A stretch of DNA of 64,000 nucleotides from Bremerella sp. JC817 (GCF_040718835.1 NZ_JBFEFG010000267.1:634877-698876), one strand, 5' to 3'. Positions 9,077-19,578 are shown, counted from the stretch's first letter. Translations and numbers: made by a program. Notes: generated by a model not told the origin, from the letters alone.

Positions 9077-9097
9077 ATACCTATTGGTTCAAGGCAT
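9077..9097. promoter_or_regulatory. Operator-like inverted repeat, copy 1 (one mismatch)
   Basis: ATACCT, 9 nt, AGGCAT. It has the same architecture as the perfect repeat at 9135-9155, lies 58 bp from it centre to centre, and sits upstream of the divergent secreted-protein gene. Confidence 0.5.
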
Positions 9098-9098
9098 G

Positions 9099-9113
9099 GC
9101 AATGTGACATTGC
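9099..9113. promoter_or_regulatory. Perfect 15-bp palindrome, candidate PadR operator
   Basis: GCAATGT-G-ACATTGC, with exact 7-bp arms about one base. The ATGT...ACAT core is the type of half-site known for PadR-family repressors. It lies between the two ATACCT-type repeats and upstream of the padR -35. Confidence 0.5.
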
Positions 9114-9129
9114 TCGATTTAAGTCTTAA

Positions 9130-9158
9130 TTGACATACCTTGTCGTTCTAGGTATTAT
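9130..9158 (+). promoter_or_regulatory. Consensus sigma-70 promoter of padR with overlapping operator
   Basis: A full-consensus TTGACA (9130-9135), a 17-nt spacer and TATTAT (9153-9158). A perfect inverted repeat ATACCT-9 nt-AGGTAT (9135-9155) sits between and over these boxes, so a bound repressor would block RNA polymerase. Predicted initiation near 9165 gives a 37-nt leader before ATG 9202. Confidence 0.7.
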
Positions 9159-9201
9159 CCCGTGATTGGAACACTTCTTGCCTGAGATCGTGTCGTCACG
9201 G

Positions 9202-9564
9202 ATGGCCCCGAAAAGTAGCAATCCCGATTTCCTCAATGGCGTGCCAGAGCTTCTTTTGTTGCGTCTGTTGGCTCGTCGTCCGATGTATGGTTACGAGCTG
9301 GTTCAAGCGATCCGCCTGGCCAGTGATGGCGAATTGGAGTTCGGCGAGGGATGCATCTATCCGATCCTGCATCGTCTGGAACGCGACAAGAAGCTCGCCT
9401 CGAAGCGAGAGACGGTCAGCGGACGCAGCCGCGTCGTCTATCGGGTTACCCGGGCAGGTCGTAAGAAACTAGAGCAGCAGCAATCGCTCTGGGAACAGAC
9501 CATGCTCGCCATTGAAAAAGTTCTTCACGGAGAGGATGACCGTGGAAACGCTTCCATTTCTTGA
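9202..9564 (+). CDS. PadR-family transcriptional regulator
   Basis: The 120-residue protein from ATG 9202 has the PadR winged helix: 'LLLLRLLARRPMYGYELVQAI' (helices 1-2), 'FGEGCIYPILHRLERDKKL' (recognition helix region) and 'YRVTRAGRKKLEQQQ' (wing and dimer helix). A TTG at 9166 is an alternative start but coincides with the predicted transcription start. PadR proteins repress genes next to their own until released by a ligand. The next gene overlaps it by 29 nt and carries a HAAS-type domain, a classical PadR partner, so the two form one operon that is probably autoregulated from the operators just upstream. Confidence 0.88.
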   Translation: MAPKSSNPDFLNGVPELLLLRLLARRPMYGYELVQAIRLASDGELEFGEGCIYPILHRLERDKKLASKRETVSGRSRVVYRVTRAGRKKLEQQQSLWEQTMLAIEKVLHGEDDRGNASIS

Positions 9565-10294
9565 CTCACTCCGAACACGTTTGATCGATCAAGGTTTGCC
9601 TCGCAACTATGTCGATCGCACTGTGCTCGAACTGGAGGACCATTTCGAGGATCTGCTCCGCTTCAGCAGCCAATCGCCGGAGCAATTGGCCCGGTGCCTC
9701 GATCGCTTCGGCACGATCGATCAACTGACGCAGCGGCTGGTTTCCGAGTATCGCCAGCAAAGCTTCGCAGGTCGGCACCCAGGGTTGATCTTCGGCCTGC
9801 TGCCGATTCCGTTAAGCTTTCTCGGAGCAGCTCTGTTTTACCTAGTCAGCGTAGCCATGATTCCGCAAGCGTTCCTTTGGCTGACGCGGAATGGCTGGCT
9901 GATTCCTCATACGCCCGAAGCTCAACTGCTGGGCAACCTTTCTGCCGGGTTGCTCAACACGATCGGTGAAGTGGTCGTCCCGATCGCGTGTGCTTTGCTA
10001 TTATTTCGGCTGGCGTATCGGGGTGGTTGGATGAAAGGCTGGATTTGGCTTTCTTCCGGTTTGGTGGCGGTGTTCTGTCTGGCCAGCACGATCACATTGC
10101 GGATTCAAAGCGTCGAGTCCGAACTGGGCCGGAACATGCAGCTCAGCTTGCAGATGAGTACTCCGCAGTCCCTTTCCGATTTCGCGATCCAGGCCCTGCA
10201 AGCGACATTGCCGATGCTGGTCGTCCTGGTTTGCCTTGGCCTGAATCACTGGCCACGCATGCCCCATTCCGCCGGAACGATCGACGCCGATTAG
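9536..10294 (+). CDS. HAAS-domain multi-pass membrane protein, PadR partner
   Basis: The 252-residue protein begins at ATG 9536, inside the padR 3' end, with GGAGAGG upstream. Residues 1-75 form a soluble helical domain ('LDSLRTRLIDQGLP...ELEDHFEDLL', then 'FGTIDQLTQRLVSEYR') matching the HAAS/permease-prefix domain that commonly accompanies PadR regulators. About four hydrophobic segments follow ('LIFGLLPIPLSFLGAALFYLV', 'IGEVVVPIACALLLFRLAY', 'WIWLSSGLVAVFCLAST', 'LPMLVVLVCLGL'). No transporter motif is recognised. It may be a membrane sensor or accessory factor whose level PadR sets. Confidence 0.7.
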   Translation: MTVETLPFLDSLRTRLIDQGLPRNYVDRTVLELEDHFEDLLRFSSQSPEQLARCLDRFGTIDQLTQRLVSEYRQQSFAGRHPGLIFGLLPIPLSFLGAALFYLVSVAMIPQAFLWLTRNGWLIPHTPEAQLLGNLSAGLLNTIGEVVVPIACALLLFRLAYRGGWMKGWIWLSSGLVAVFCLASTITLRIQSVESELGRNMQLSLQMSTPQSLSDFAIQALQATLPMLVVLVCLGLNHWPRMPHSAGTIDAD

Positions 10295-10326
10295 CCCCTA
10301 GGGGATCGTTTTCCCCTTCCAGGGGC
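10294..10326 (+). terminator. Terminator-like hairpin after the PadR operon
   Basis: A nested stem with outer GCCCCT/AGGGGC and inner GGGGA/TCCCC begins at the stop codon of the membrane protein gene. No U-run follows, so termination is only likely. Confidence 0.4.
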
Positions 10327-10445
10327 CTCTGCGGTGTCGCTGGCCCCGTCCGATTGCGGCACCTTTTGCGATGCCCGCCAGGACGTTACATTGTCGGTTT
10401 CAAACGAAAACGAAAAGAAAACCTTTCTTGGAGCTTGAATCCAAA

Positions 10446-11633
<1,188 letters not shown>

Positions 11634-11665
11634 TCGCCATCACTTCGGTGATCGAATACCATGGA

Positions 11666-11697
11666 AGCGGTCCTGAATAGCAGGGCCGCTTTTTTTA
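11666..11697 (+). terminator. Rho-independent terminator of pgk
   Basis: A 10-bp stem (AGCGGTCCTG / CAGGGCCGCT, one G-U pair) with loop AATAG is followed immediately by seven T. Confidence 0.9.
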
Positions 11698-11713
11698 TGA
11701 GAAAGTCGATCGA

Positions 11714-12271
11714 ATGAACGCGACCACGCCCATTGTTCGCCTGCACGAACATCGCATGTGGGCCAACGAAAACCTTCGCCAGGCTTGCCTTTCGCTGACG
11801 TCAGAGCAGCTCCATCAGCAGCACGCCATCGGGCAAGGTACGCTCTGGAAAACGCTCTGCCACATGTACGCCGCCGAATATGTTTGGCTGGAGGCATTAC
11901 AAGGCAAAGTCGAAACGCTTTGCCCCGGCGATGTCCCTGGCAAGCTGCCAGGCAATCAGGAAGGGGAGGGTGCCGTCACTACCTCGGCCGAATTGTTCGA
12001 TCGCTGGAAACGGCTCGATCAACTTTGGAACGCCTACCTGACAACGCTCACGCCAGATCTGCTTTCGGTGACAATCTACAAAAAGAGCAGTAGCAGTTTC
12101 CAAGGTCAGGCGATTGGCGTCTCCGCGATGGATGTCCTTTTGCATGTCGCGACGCACGCGCATTACACCACCGCTCAGGCCATCAACATGCTACGCCATG
12201 TCGGTGTGGAAACGCTGCCGCAGTCGATGCTCATCACCCTGGCACGCGCCCAGTCGCTGGAACAATCGTAA
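11714..12271 (+). CDS. DinB-family putative metal-dependent protein
   Basis: The 185-residue protein is a DinB/YfiT-type four-helix bundle. The three His expected to bind a divalent metal are visible in 'LWKTLCHMYAAEYVW' (first) and 'LLHVATHAHYTTAQ' (second and third). Such proteins include thiol transferases and many uncharacterised stress proteins; the substrate cannot be read from sequence. It lies between the pgk terminator and the fluoride channel gene, 33 nt from the latter, so the two may be cotranscribed. Confidence 0.8.
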   Translation: MNATTPIVRLHEHRMWANENLRQACLSLTSEQLHQQHAIGQGTLWKTLCHMYAAEYVWLEALQGKVETLCPGDVPGKLPGNQEGEGAVTTSAELFDRWKRLDQLWNAYLTTLTPDLLSVTIYKKSSSSFQGQAIGVSAMDVLLHVATHAHYTTAQAINMLRHVGVETLPQSMLITLARAQSLEQS

Positions 12272-12304
12272 CCGCCAGAAAGCAACTGGCAGAGGATCAC
12301 CGTC

Positions 12305-12718
12305 ATGGCCAAGGCTTACCTGATATTGACCATTGCTCTGTTCGGAGCCCTCGGCGCACTCGGCCGGGTCTATCTCGGGACGTTCATCCAAGGCCTGGTG
12401 CCGGTATACGATTCGATCCGCTTCCCCGTCGGCACGTTACTGGTGAATGTACTGGGCTGCTTGATCTTCGGTTACCTCGGCTTCCTTGGACATCATCACG
12501 ATGTCCTGCCTCCGTTCTGGCGAACGGCCTTACTGTCTGGCCTCCTCGGCTCGTTCACCACCTTCTCGACGTTCAGTTTCGAGACCATTCTTTTGTACGA
12601 AGACGCGCCGCACGGCAAGCTTTACCTGGCGGCCGCCAACATCTTGCTGAATGTGACGCTGGGCCTCGGCGCGATTCTTTTAGGGCTGCAAATCGGCCGT
12701 TTAACGACCGGTAACTAG
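12305..12718 (+). CDS. crcB: Fluoride channel Fluc/CrcB
   Basis: The 137-residue protein has four membrane helices. Family signatures are 'GALGALGRVYLG' in helix 1, 'PVGTLLVNVLGCLIFGYLG' in helix 2 and 'GLLGSFTTFSTFSFE' in helix 3, the last containing the Phe-box and central Na(+) site region. CrcB forms antiparallel dimers that let fluoride leave the cell. AGAGGA stands about 9 nt before ATG 12305. No fluoride riboswitch fold was recognised in the 33-nt spacer upstream, which is too short for one. Confidence 0.93.
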   Translation: MAKAYLILTIALFGALGALGRVYLGTFIQGLVPVYDSIRFPVGTLLVNVLGCLIFGYLGFLGHHHDVLPPFWRTALLSGLLGSFTTFSTFSFETILLYEDAPHGKLYLAAANILLNVTLGLGAILLGLQIGRLTTGN

Positions 12719-12920
12719 CTAAGCATTTATGCTGCGCAAGTTCTATGTTGCGAGGGCGTGAAGAATGCGCTAATTGCACCTCAGTTCGGATTGGCAAAAT
12801 CGGAACTTGCTTACAATGCAGCGCTTGGCATGAAATCCGGCCCACGATCTGGTCGGAATGAAAATCTGAAACCGTGTTGATGCGTGCTGGTCGCCATCAA
12901 CCTGAACCCCATGGTTAGCG

Positions 12921-15029
12921 ATGACTTTCGGCTTCCTGAATTGGGCAACTTCTCAGCGTCTCGTTTCGGCACCTCTGGCCATTCTGTTACTGATTTCGGT
13001 CAGTGGTTGTGGTGGCTGCGGCGGCAGCTCGCCGAGTGATAAGCTCGCGCGATTCAACTTTACCCGTGCCCCTGATGCGGACGAACAAGCAGCGAAAGCA
13101 AAGCCTGCCGCGGAAGCCAAACCCTCCGCGACTGCTGCTCAGCCGGAGAAGCCCGCGGAAACACCTCCGCCGAAACCAGCCGAAGAAGTGAAGCCTCAGC
13201 CTGCGGCTACCCCGGCACCTGCTCCGGCTGCCCAGCCAGCGACAAGCAAGCCAGAACCAGCCGCGCAGCCTGCCGCTGCGGCTGCGACGACACCAGCCCC
13301 AGCCACGACCGTGGCAGCAACCGAACCTGGAATCGCGGGCGCACAAAAACGCCAGGCGGTGATCGAAGCGATGAAGCTGATGCCCGTCGGCGGTAGCGAC
13401 CGAGCAGCAACCAAAGCACGTAGCCACGGCCTGATGGCACTCGTCGGCCAGGCCTTAGCCCAGCAAATCGCGGAAACGAAAAGCATTCCAGCCACGGCCC
13501 CTGTCGATGCAACGGGAAGACAGTTCTTAAGCTGGCGCGTTCACCTGCTGCCTTACCTCGGCTACGACGAACTTTACAAGAAGTTTCAACTCAACGAGCC
13601 TTGGGACAGCCCGACCAACATCAAGCTGAGCACCGAGATCCCGTTCGTTTATGCGACGCCAGGCTACCAGGACGATCGAACGAACCTGGTGCTGCTGACC
13701 GGCCCAACCTGCGCCGCGAACGATCGCCGGGCAACCCCGATCAGTGCGCTAACCTCTCGTAGTCTCTACAACAGTGTGGTGATGGTCGAACTCGCTGATC
13801 CGCAAGCTCGTCCCGTGTGGACCAAGCCGGAAGATCTGGCCTTCGATCCATCGATCCCTTCTAAAGGCTTGACCGGATGGCCTGATAAAAAGTTCCTGGC
13901 GGTCACGGCCGATGGCGAAGTGCATGATGTCCCGGTCACCAACCAGGATCACCTCAATCGCTTGTTCGTCGTGAGCAATCCGATCGACCTGAGCGAGATC
14001 GCCTCGGCACCGACGCTGCCGGGAAGCATGGCTTCGGCAGGAACGAACATCTCGCTCACGTCGACGCAGCCGATGGCAGGCCCGGTCAGTCGCAACGACT
14101 TGGATCCCTCGAAGATGCCCTTGCCAGAAACAGCTGAGATCGATGCGGCCGCGATCGAACTGCGACGCCTTTTTCAGAACGAAGTTCGCGAAGCAGACCA
14201 GGATCATAAGAAAGCCGAGATCGCCAGCAAGCTGCTGAAGCACGCCGAGTATCTGCAGAACGATCCTGTCAAACAGTGTGCCGCTCTGCAGATTGCTTAT
14301 CGCTTCGCGATTCTGGCCAAGAGCCCCATCCTGTTGAAGGATGCCTTTGAGCAGCTTCAGCGAAAGTACCAGGTCGACTCGTTCAGTTCCGACATGTTCA
14401 TCGTTCGCTTCGGTTCCGAGAACATTCAGCGAATCCCCGCCCATCGTTTGCCAGAGTTTCGTTCGATTGCCCGCACGATCTTGAATCGTGCCATCGCGGA
14501 CAATAATTTCCCAGCGATCGACGAGTTGATTCGCATCGGGACATTCTACGCGGCCAGTCAGAACGACCAACGGACGATGACCGAACTGGACAACCTCAAG
14601 TCGCGGAACAACGCCGCCAAGAAGGATTACGACGCGATCCAGGCCCGCTTCCTTTCGCTGGAAGTTCCTTCGCTCGACGAACAAGGCAACCTGATGGTTG
14701 GCAAGTTCTGGTGCATCCATCGTGACAACTGGGAAAAGGGATTCGAATTCCTCCTGCGAAGCAACGACGATCGTTTGCAGTACCTGGCCGAGACGGAAAT
14801 GACCACTCCTGCCGATCCTCGCATCCAGTTCAAGATCGCCGAAGGGTGGTGGGAGATTGGAATCGCCAGCCCACCAGGAACCGAGCGGAACCGCTTTCTG
14901 GGTCGAGCCGCCCAGTGGTATAAGAAATCGGATCAGAACATGACCGACTCCCTCGAAAAGGTGACCGCCCAGCAGCAACTCCAGGAATTCACCCGACTGA
15001 CTGGGGTCCGAGACATTCCTTCGCTATAG
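12921..15029 (+). CDS. Large DUF1559-type lipoprotein with Ala/Pro/Lys-rich linker
   Basis: The 702-residue protein has a lipoprotein signal peptide with lipobox ending at the Cys of 'LLISVSGCGG'. Residues about 45-140 are a low-complexity linker of Ala, Pro, Lys, Glu and Thr. A DUF1559-like segment follows ('FLSWRVHLLPYLGYDELYKKF', 'EPWDSPTN', 'TNLVLLTGP', 'SVVMVELADPQ'), typical of planctomycete surface proteins. The C-terminal 300 residues are mostly helical with repeat-like Asp/Glu/Lys-rich helices. Likely anchored to a membrane and exposed in the periplasm; its role is unknown. The 200 bp upstream hold no recognised promoter. Confidence 0.75.
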   Translation: MTFGFLNWATSQRLVSAPLAILLLISVSGCGGCGGSSPSDKLARFNFTRAPDADEQAAKAKPAAEAKPSATAAQPEKPAETPPPKPAEEVKPQPAATPAPAPAAQPATSKPEPAAQPAAAAATTPAPATTVAATEPGIAGAQKRQAVIEAMKLMPVGGSDRAATKARSHGLMALVGQALAQQIAETKSIPATAPVDATGRQFLSWRVHLLPYLGYDELYKKFQLNEPWDSPTNIKLSTEIPFVYATPGYQDDRTNLVLLTGPTCAANDRRATPISALTSRSLYNSVVMVELADPQARPVWTKPEDLAFDPSIPSKGLTGWPDKKFLAVTADGEVHDVPVTNQDHLNRLFVVSNPIDLSEIASAPTLPGSMASAGTNISLTSTQPMAGPVSRNDLDPSKMPLPETAEIDAAAIELRRLFQNEVREADQDHKKAEIASKLLKHAEYLQNDPVKQCAALQIAYRFAILAKSPILLKDAFEQLQRKYQVDSFSSDMFIVRFGSENIQRIPAHRLPEFRSIARTILNRAIADNNFPAIDELIRIGTFYAASQNDQRTMTELDNLKSRNNAAKKDYDAIQARFLSLEVPSLDEQGNLMVGKFWCIHRDNWEKGFEFLLRSNDDRLQYLAETEMTTPADPRIQFKIAEGWWEIGIASPPGTERNRFLGRAAQWYKKSDQNMTDSLEKVTAQQQLQEFTRLTGVRDIPSL

Positions 15030-15175
15030 CTTTCGCTTGGTATGATCTGGCACTTGTCCCGATTATGCAGATCGAATCGTCTGACGGCGTGCCGGTAAAC
15101 TTTTCCGGCCGCCGATGGCGAAGTCTAGATTGGTAGCATTCCATCTCAGGCTTCCTAGCAAAGGATTGATTCGGC

Positions 15176-16801
15176 ATGGTTCATCGCGGCGGGTACTTCG
15201 ACTGCATCGTCATTGGTGCAGGCCACAACGGCTTGATCACCGCTGCTTACCTGGCCAAGGCTGGAAAGAAAGTCGCCGTCCTCGAACGCCGCCATGTCCT
15301 GGGGGGCTGCTCGACCACGGAAGAACTTTGGCCTGGCTTCAAGGTCTCGACCGCTTCTTACGTCGTCAGCTTGCTGCTGCCGGAGATCATCCGCGACCTG
15401 AAGCTGAAGCAGAATGGCTTGAAGATTCTGCCGCGTGATCCCGCCTCGTTCACGCCGACGGACGATGGCCGCTATTTACTGCTGGGGCACGACGTTAACT
15501 CGAACGCGCAGCAGATCGCCAAGTTCAGCCAGAAAGACGCCGAAGCGTATCCGAAGTACAACGAACTGCTCGAGCGAATTGCCGCGGTCGTCGAACCAAT
15601 CTTGATGCAGACGGCGCCAGACCCGCTGCCGATGCCCAAAGATTGGCGGAGCGTCCCACTCACCAAACGGCTTCGCGATACGTCGCGACTGTGGAATTTC
15701 TATCAGACCTTTGGCAAGCTGGGGGGCGAAATCCCGGAGGCGATCGAACTGCTGTCCGGTGCCGCTCGGCCGATCCTGGAACGCTGGTTCGAGAGCGAAC
15801 CGCTTCGAGCAACCCTTGCCACTGACGCGATCATCGGGGCATTCGCTTCGATTTCGGCACCTGGCACGGCATATGTGCTGCTCCACCATGTGATGGGAGA
15901 AGCAGGCGGCAAACGCGGCGTCTGGGGCTTTGTCGAAGGGGGCATGGGTGGCATCGCCACGGCGTTGTCCAAGACCTGCGAAGAGCTCGGCGTGACGATC
16001 GTGCGAGAAGCCCCCGTCGAGAAGATTCTGGTGGGCAATCGCGGCGCGGAAGGTGTTCAATTGGTCGATGGCACCAGCTACGAAGCGAAGGTGGTCGCGT
16101 CGAGCGTCGATGCGAATCTCACGTTCCGCAAGTTCCTGACGCCGAACCAACTGCCGCCTGAGTTCCTACGAGCGATCTCGAACATCGACTACGCTTCGGC
16201 ATCGGCGAAGATCAACCTCGCCCTGGCCGAGCCTCCGCAGTTCACCGCATTCCCCGGCGAAGGCATCAGCCCGCTGCATCATGGCACGATGCACATTTCG
16301 CCGACGATGGACTATATCGAACGTGCCTACGACGACGCCAAGTATGGTCGCCCGAGCCAGGCACCGATCCTGGAAATGACGATGCCCACGTCGGTCGACA
16401 AAACAATCGCTCCTGATGGCAAGCACATCTTGTCGATCTTCGTGCAGTATGCCCCATATAAACTTCGCGATGCCAACTGGGACGACATCAAAGAATCGTT
16501 CGCCGACACGTGCATCGCCAAGATTGCCGAGTACGCCCCGAACGTCCCTGGTGCGATCATGCATCGCCAGGTTCTTTCGCCGCTGGATCTCGAGCGAACC
16601 TATGGGTTGACTGGCGGCAACATTATGCAGGGTGCCATGAACTTCAATCAGCTCTTCGCGATGCGGCCAGTGCCAGGTTGGGCCGATCACCGTACGCCGG
16701 TGCGTGGCTTGTACCTTTGCGGTGCGGCCAGTCATCCTGGTGGCGGCGTGATGGGTGCCTGCGGAAAGAACGCGGCGGTCGAAATCTTACGCGACTTCTA
16801 A
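15176..16801 (+). CDS. Phytoene-desaturase-like FAD oxidoreductase (PYROXD2-like)
   Basis: The 541-residue protein has an N-terminal dinucleotide-binding fold 'DCIVIGAGHNGLITAAYLAKAGKKVAVLER' region (GxGxxG at about residues 13-18), then 'VLGGCSTTEELWPGFKVST', and the C-terminal FAD motif 'GLYLCGAASHPGGGVMGACGKNAA'. These identify the carotenoid oxidoreductase/amine-oxidase superfamily, in the branch of PYROXD2 and bacterial NAD(P)/FAD-dependent oxidoreductases rather than CrtI proper. The substrate is not known. It stands alone, convergent with the CBM9-like gene 17 nt away. Confidence 0.85.
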   Translation: MVHRGGYFDCIVIGAGHNGLITAAYLAKAGKKVAVLERRHVLGGCSTTEELWPGFKVSTASYVVSLLLPEIIRDLKLKQNGLKILPRDPASFTPTDDGRYLLLGHDVNSNAQQIAKFSQKDAEAYPKYNELLERIAAVVEPILMQTAPDPLPMPKDWRSVPLTKRLRDTSRLWNFYQTFGKLGGEIPEAIELLSGAARPILERWFESEPLRATLATDAIIGAFASISAPGTAYVLLHHVMGEAGGKRGVWGFVEGGMGGIATALSKTCEELGVTIVREAPVEKILVGNRGAEGVQLVDGTSYEAKVVASSVDANLTFRKFLTPNQLPPEFLRAISNIDYASASAKINLALAEPPQFTAFPGEGISPLHHGTMHISPTMDYIERAYDDAKYGRPSQAPILEMTMPTSVDKTIAPDGKHILSIFVQYAPYKLRDANWDDIKESFADTCIAKIAEYAPNVPGAIMHRQVLSPLDLERTYGLTGGNIMQGAMNFNQLFAMRPVPGWADHRTPVRGLYLCGAASHPGGGVMGACGKNAAVEILRDF

Positions 16802-16818
16802 GATCGTCCGGAATTCGC

Positions 16819-17475
16819 TTAGCGGCCAACCAGTTCCAGCGTCGACCAGATGCTGGGGTCTTCGTCGATGGGGAACTGCGTGTTGACGCTTTGCGTCTGC
16901 CAGCCTAGTTCGCGATCCATCACCGCGTAGAAGAAGCCAAGCTTGTCGTATTCGCTCGGGTCGTAACCGGTGAGGCTGGTCGCCGGGACGCAGCACTCCA
17001 ACAAGTAACCATCTTTGGTGAGTGTTCCTCGGACACGCAAGTCGCCGGGACGAACCGGATTGGCGTTCTCGCGGGCACGGTTGATCAGCAACTGATCGCC
17101 CACCGGATTCCGATAGCTAGGGCCAGCGCCAATCGGCAGAAAGACAAACCGATGGCAGAACCGGGTTGCCCGGTGAACGTTATGCGTGGCCCGCGTATCG
17201 ATCCAGATCTGAAAGCCATCGCTTTCATCGACGCGACTTTCACGGCACCACACCGGCTGGCGTTTTCCTGAAACCAGGACCGAGAACGAAACGCCCCGTT
17301 CGTTCCAGCCACCACGGACGTCGGCGAATTGCTTCCGGCTATCAAGCTCGCCAAAACCGCGCAGTTTGTAATCGTCGGTGTAACCCAACGGACGATCGTG
17401 CCAGATCTTTTCCCGATAGGTAAAGGGGACCGAATACTGAAACAGGAAGGATGGAGAGAGGACCGATTTCGCCAT
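16819..17475 (-). CDS. CBM9-like (DOMON-type) domain protein
   Basis: The 218-residue protein is made of one CBM9-like beta sandwich, visible in 'ADVRGGWNERGVSFSVLVSG', 'ESDGFQIWIDTRAT', 'DGYLLECCVPATSLTGYDP' and the end 'WSTLELVGR'. Related domains bind sugars or haem. There is no signal peptide, which is unusual for a sugar-binding module, and planctomycetes carry many such solitary copies. It is separated by about 100 nt from btaB upstream in the same direction. Confidence 0.7.
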   Translation of the reverse strand: MAKSVLSPSFLFQYSVPFTYREKIWHDRPLGYTDDYKLRGFGELDSRKQFADVRGGWNERGVSFSVLVSGKRQPVWCRESRVDESDGFQIWIDTRATHNVHRATRFCHRFVFLPIGAGPSYRNPVGDQLLINRARENANPVRPGDLRVRGTLTKDGYLLECCVPATSLTGYDPSEYDKLGFFYAVMDRELGWQTQSVNTQFPIDEDPSIWSTLELVGR

Positions 17476-17574
17476 TAGCTTTGCTGTTTCGTTCTCTAAA
17501 GTTCCGCTGCTCTGACCAGGAATTGCCTCTTCAACAAGGCGGTGCGTCAGGAAACCTGCTCACTTGCACCAACC

Positions 17575-18309
17575 CTACGCTGCGCGTTTGGTTCCGGTGA
17601 AGATGTAGTAGGGAGTCTTGAACCACAGCAGGTACGGCACCTTGGCGCGGTTCTCTTCCAGTTTGGCCGTTTCGAAGTGACGACGCAAATAGGGAAGGTG
17701 ATCGCGTGACGGAAAGACGTTGTCCGACGCGAACCAGACCGGCCAGAAGCTACGCGTAAACCATTTGTGTCGCGTCAGTTGATCGTCGGGGAACTTCCGC
17801 GAAACATAGAAGTCGACCACACCGATTGTTCCGCCTGGCTTCAAGATCCGCAGCGCGTTGTCGATTGCCGCGTACCAGTCAGGAATCATGGTCAACGAAT
17901 ACGAGAAGGTCACGACATCGGCGTAGCCTTCCTCCGGCGTCCACGTGGTCGCGTCGGCTTCCACCGTTTGGACGCTCGACCAGCCACGCTCTTGAATGCG
18001 GTCGTCGCACACCTTCAGCAGCGACGAGGCCAGGTCGACCACGTAGGCCTTCTTCAGCTTCGAGATGCGATCGGAAATGAACTCGAGGTTCGATCCGGTT
18101 CCGCCACCCATGTCGACCCAGACAGCGTCCTGGGGCGGATCGATCGAGCGGTACATTTCCTCTCGACCTTTCAGCAGACGCTTACGAAAGTCGTCGTAGG
18201 CGCCCGCTTGTCCGCTGTAGAAGCTATCGAGGCGTTCGGCGTGGTTGTCGCCACGCACCGGCTTCACGGCCAGGTGATAAAGAACTTTGAGATCCGAAGC
18301 GAGGCTCAT
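17575..18309 (-). CDS. btaB: Class I SAM methyltransferase, probable BtaB for betaine-lipid synthesis
   Basis: The 244-residue protein from ATG 18309 has GGAG 7 nt before the start; a GTG at 18321 is an alternative. The SAM-binding motif I is '[18 protein letters not shown]' with motif II '[12 protein letters not shown]' and a later '[30 protein letters not shown]'. In the betaine-lipid pathway BtaB methylates the amino group of diacylglyceryl-homoserine three times to give DGTS. The assignment to BtaB relies on its place directly after btaA (69 nt), the usual order of this operon, and on similarity to the family. Confidence 0.8.
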   Translation of the reverse strand: MSLASDLKVLYHLAVKPVRGDNHAERLDSFYSGQAGAYDDFRKRLLKGREEMYRSIDPPQDAVWVDMGGGTGSNLEFISDRISKLKKAYVVDLASSLLKVCDDRIQERGWSSVQTVEADATTWTPEEGYADVVTFSYSLTMIPDWYAAIDNALRILKPGGTIGVVDFYVSRKFPDDQLTRHKWFTRSFWPVWFASDNVFPSRDHLPYLRRHFETAKLEENRAKVPYLLWFKTPYYIFTGTKRAA

Positions 18310-18378
18310 CCGATGCTCCACTAGTTGCTCGTCATGCCCTCGCCCGGATCGTTTTACCCTGACGAGGGCCGCTAGGTC

Positions 18379-19578
18379 TTAGGCCGCGATGTCCGCGATG
18401 CGGAAGGCACCGTACGTGTGGACGCGATCCTTGACGTGAAGCTCGTCCGCCAGTTCCTGATGGTAGGTCAGCAGTTCACCCACCTGCTTCTTCTGGCCCT
18501 TGTGGGTGATCTCGACTTCGTCGACGAAGTCGGTATTCAAACCGCCGGTACGCCAGATGATGCGGGCATCTTCCTGACCCTCCATGCGATTGGCAATCGC
18601 CTGCCATTCGTTGACCAGGGCAAAGTACAGCTTGTCGGTTAGCCAGTCCTGGTGATCCAACAGCACCAACCGATGAATCGGATGGTCGTTGTGCTTTTCC
18701 AGGAAGTGCTGTACCGAATCGGTATGCGTGCTGACCTTATGGACCAACCCATCCTTCAGCTTCTGGAAGTTTTCAGGCTTCAAGTATTCCGGAGAGCAAG
18801 TCTCGGTGTACTCGCCGGTCACGTAGACTCGCCAGAAGTAATTGTCGTGGATTGGCAACTCGGCAAAGACCGCTCGCATGTTGTCCTGGACGAAGTCGAC
18901 GATGCCGTTGGCATACTGCTTTTCCAGATGCTCGCGCTGGGCACGTGGCACGCCGACCAGGCTCCAGGTCGTATCGCGGCTCATGGCAAACTTCAGCGGA
19001 CCAGTCCACAGCTTGCGATCGATCACCTCGAAGATCTCGCGTTGCTCGTCGAGCGATTTCGCGTCGAGCAGTTCGAGAACCTGAGGTCGCATCCGCAGCA
19101 CGTTGTCGACGTACATGTTCACCACTTTGGCGAAGGCACCCGACGTTCCGCGGAAGTAGAAGCTGCGGCGTTTGCGGGGGCGGAAGTACTTGATCTTGCG
19201 ATCCCAGTAACTTCGCGACCATTCCGGCAGCGAGCTGCGCAGTTGATTCTTGTAAGTCTCTTTGAAGTTCAGCAGTTGGCCTTTCCCGAACATGGAGAAG
19301 AAGTCTTCATACTCCAGGTTCTGGATGGCTGCTTTCTTCAGATCCAGCAACGCATTTTGTCGTGGATTCATATCGACGGCGTACACATGGTTCGCACCCG
19401 CCAGGACATAGTCCAAAGCGTTGCAGCCGGCCGACGTGATGACCATCACGTTGTGGTGAGGTTGAATCTGCAGGGCGACACGATCAAGACGCGGATCTTC
19501 CCAGCAGGTGTTATATACTAAGTTATTACGGTGAACGAAGTTAAAGACGCGACCTCGAACCCAGCTAACCAATGCCAT
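18379..19578 (-). CDS. btaA: BtaA: SAM:diacylglycerol 3-amino-3-carboxypropyltransferase (DUF3419)
   Basis: The 399-residue protein carries the DUF3419/BtaA signatures '[17 protein letters not shown]' and '[35 protein letters not shown]', the latter being the SAM-binding fold. BtaA transfers the 3-amino-3-carboxypropyl group of SAM to diacylglycerol, making diacylglyceryl-homoserine, the first step to the phosphorus-free lipid DGTS. ATG 19578 is preferred because GAGG lies 7 nt before it; a GTG at 19620 is possible. With btaB downstream the two-gene pathway is complete. Such operons are typically switched on by phosphate shortage; no convincing Pho box was found upstream. Confidence 0.88.
   Translation of the reverse strand: MALVSWVRGRVFNFVHRNNLVYNTCWEDPRLDRVALQIQPHHNVMVITSAGCNALDYVLAGANHVYAVDMNPRQNALLDLKKAAIQNLEYEDFFSMFGKGQLLNFKETYKNQLRSSLPEWSRSYWDRKIKYFRPRKRRSFYFRGTSGAFAKVVNMYVDNVLRMRPQVLELLDAKSLDEQREIFEVIDRKLWTGPLKFAMSRDTTWSLVGVPRAQREHLEKQYANGIVDFVQDNMRAVFAELPIHDNYFWRVYVTGEYTETCSPEYLKPENFQKLKDGLVHKVSTHTDSVQHFLEKHNDHPIHRLVLLDHQDWLTDKLYFALVNEWQAIANRMEGQEDARIIWRTGGLNTDFVDEVEITHKGQKKQVGELLTYHQELADELHVKDRVHTYGAFRIADIAA

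Noticed and set aside
13749..14978. 409-residue open frame antisense to the DUF1559 lipoprotein gene
   Set aside because: No recognisable domain; the forward frame carries the lipobox and DUF1559 motifs.
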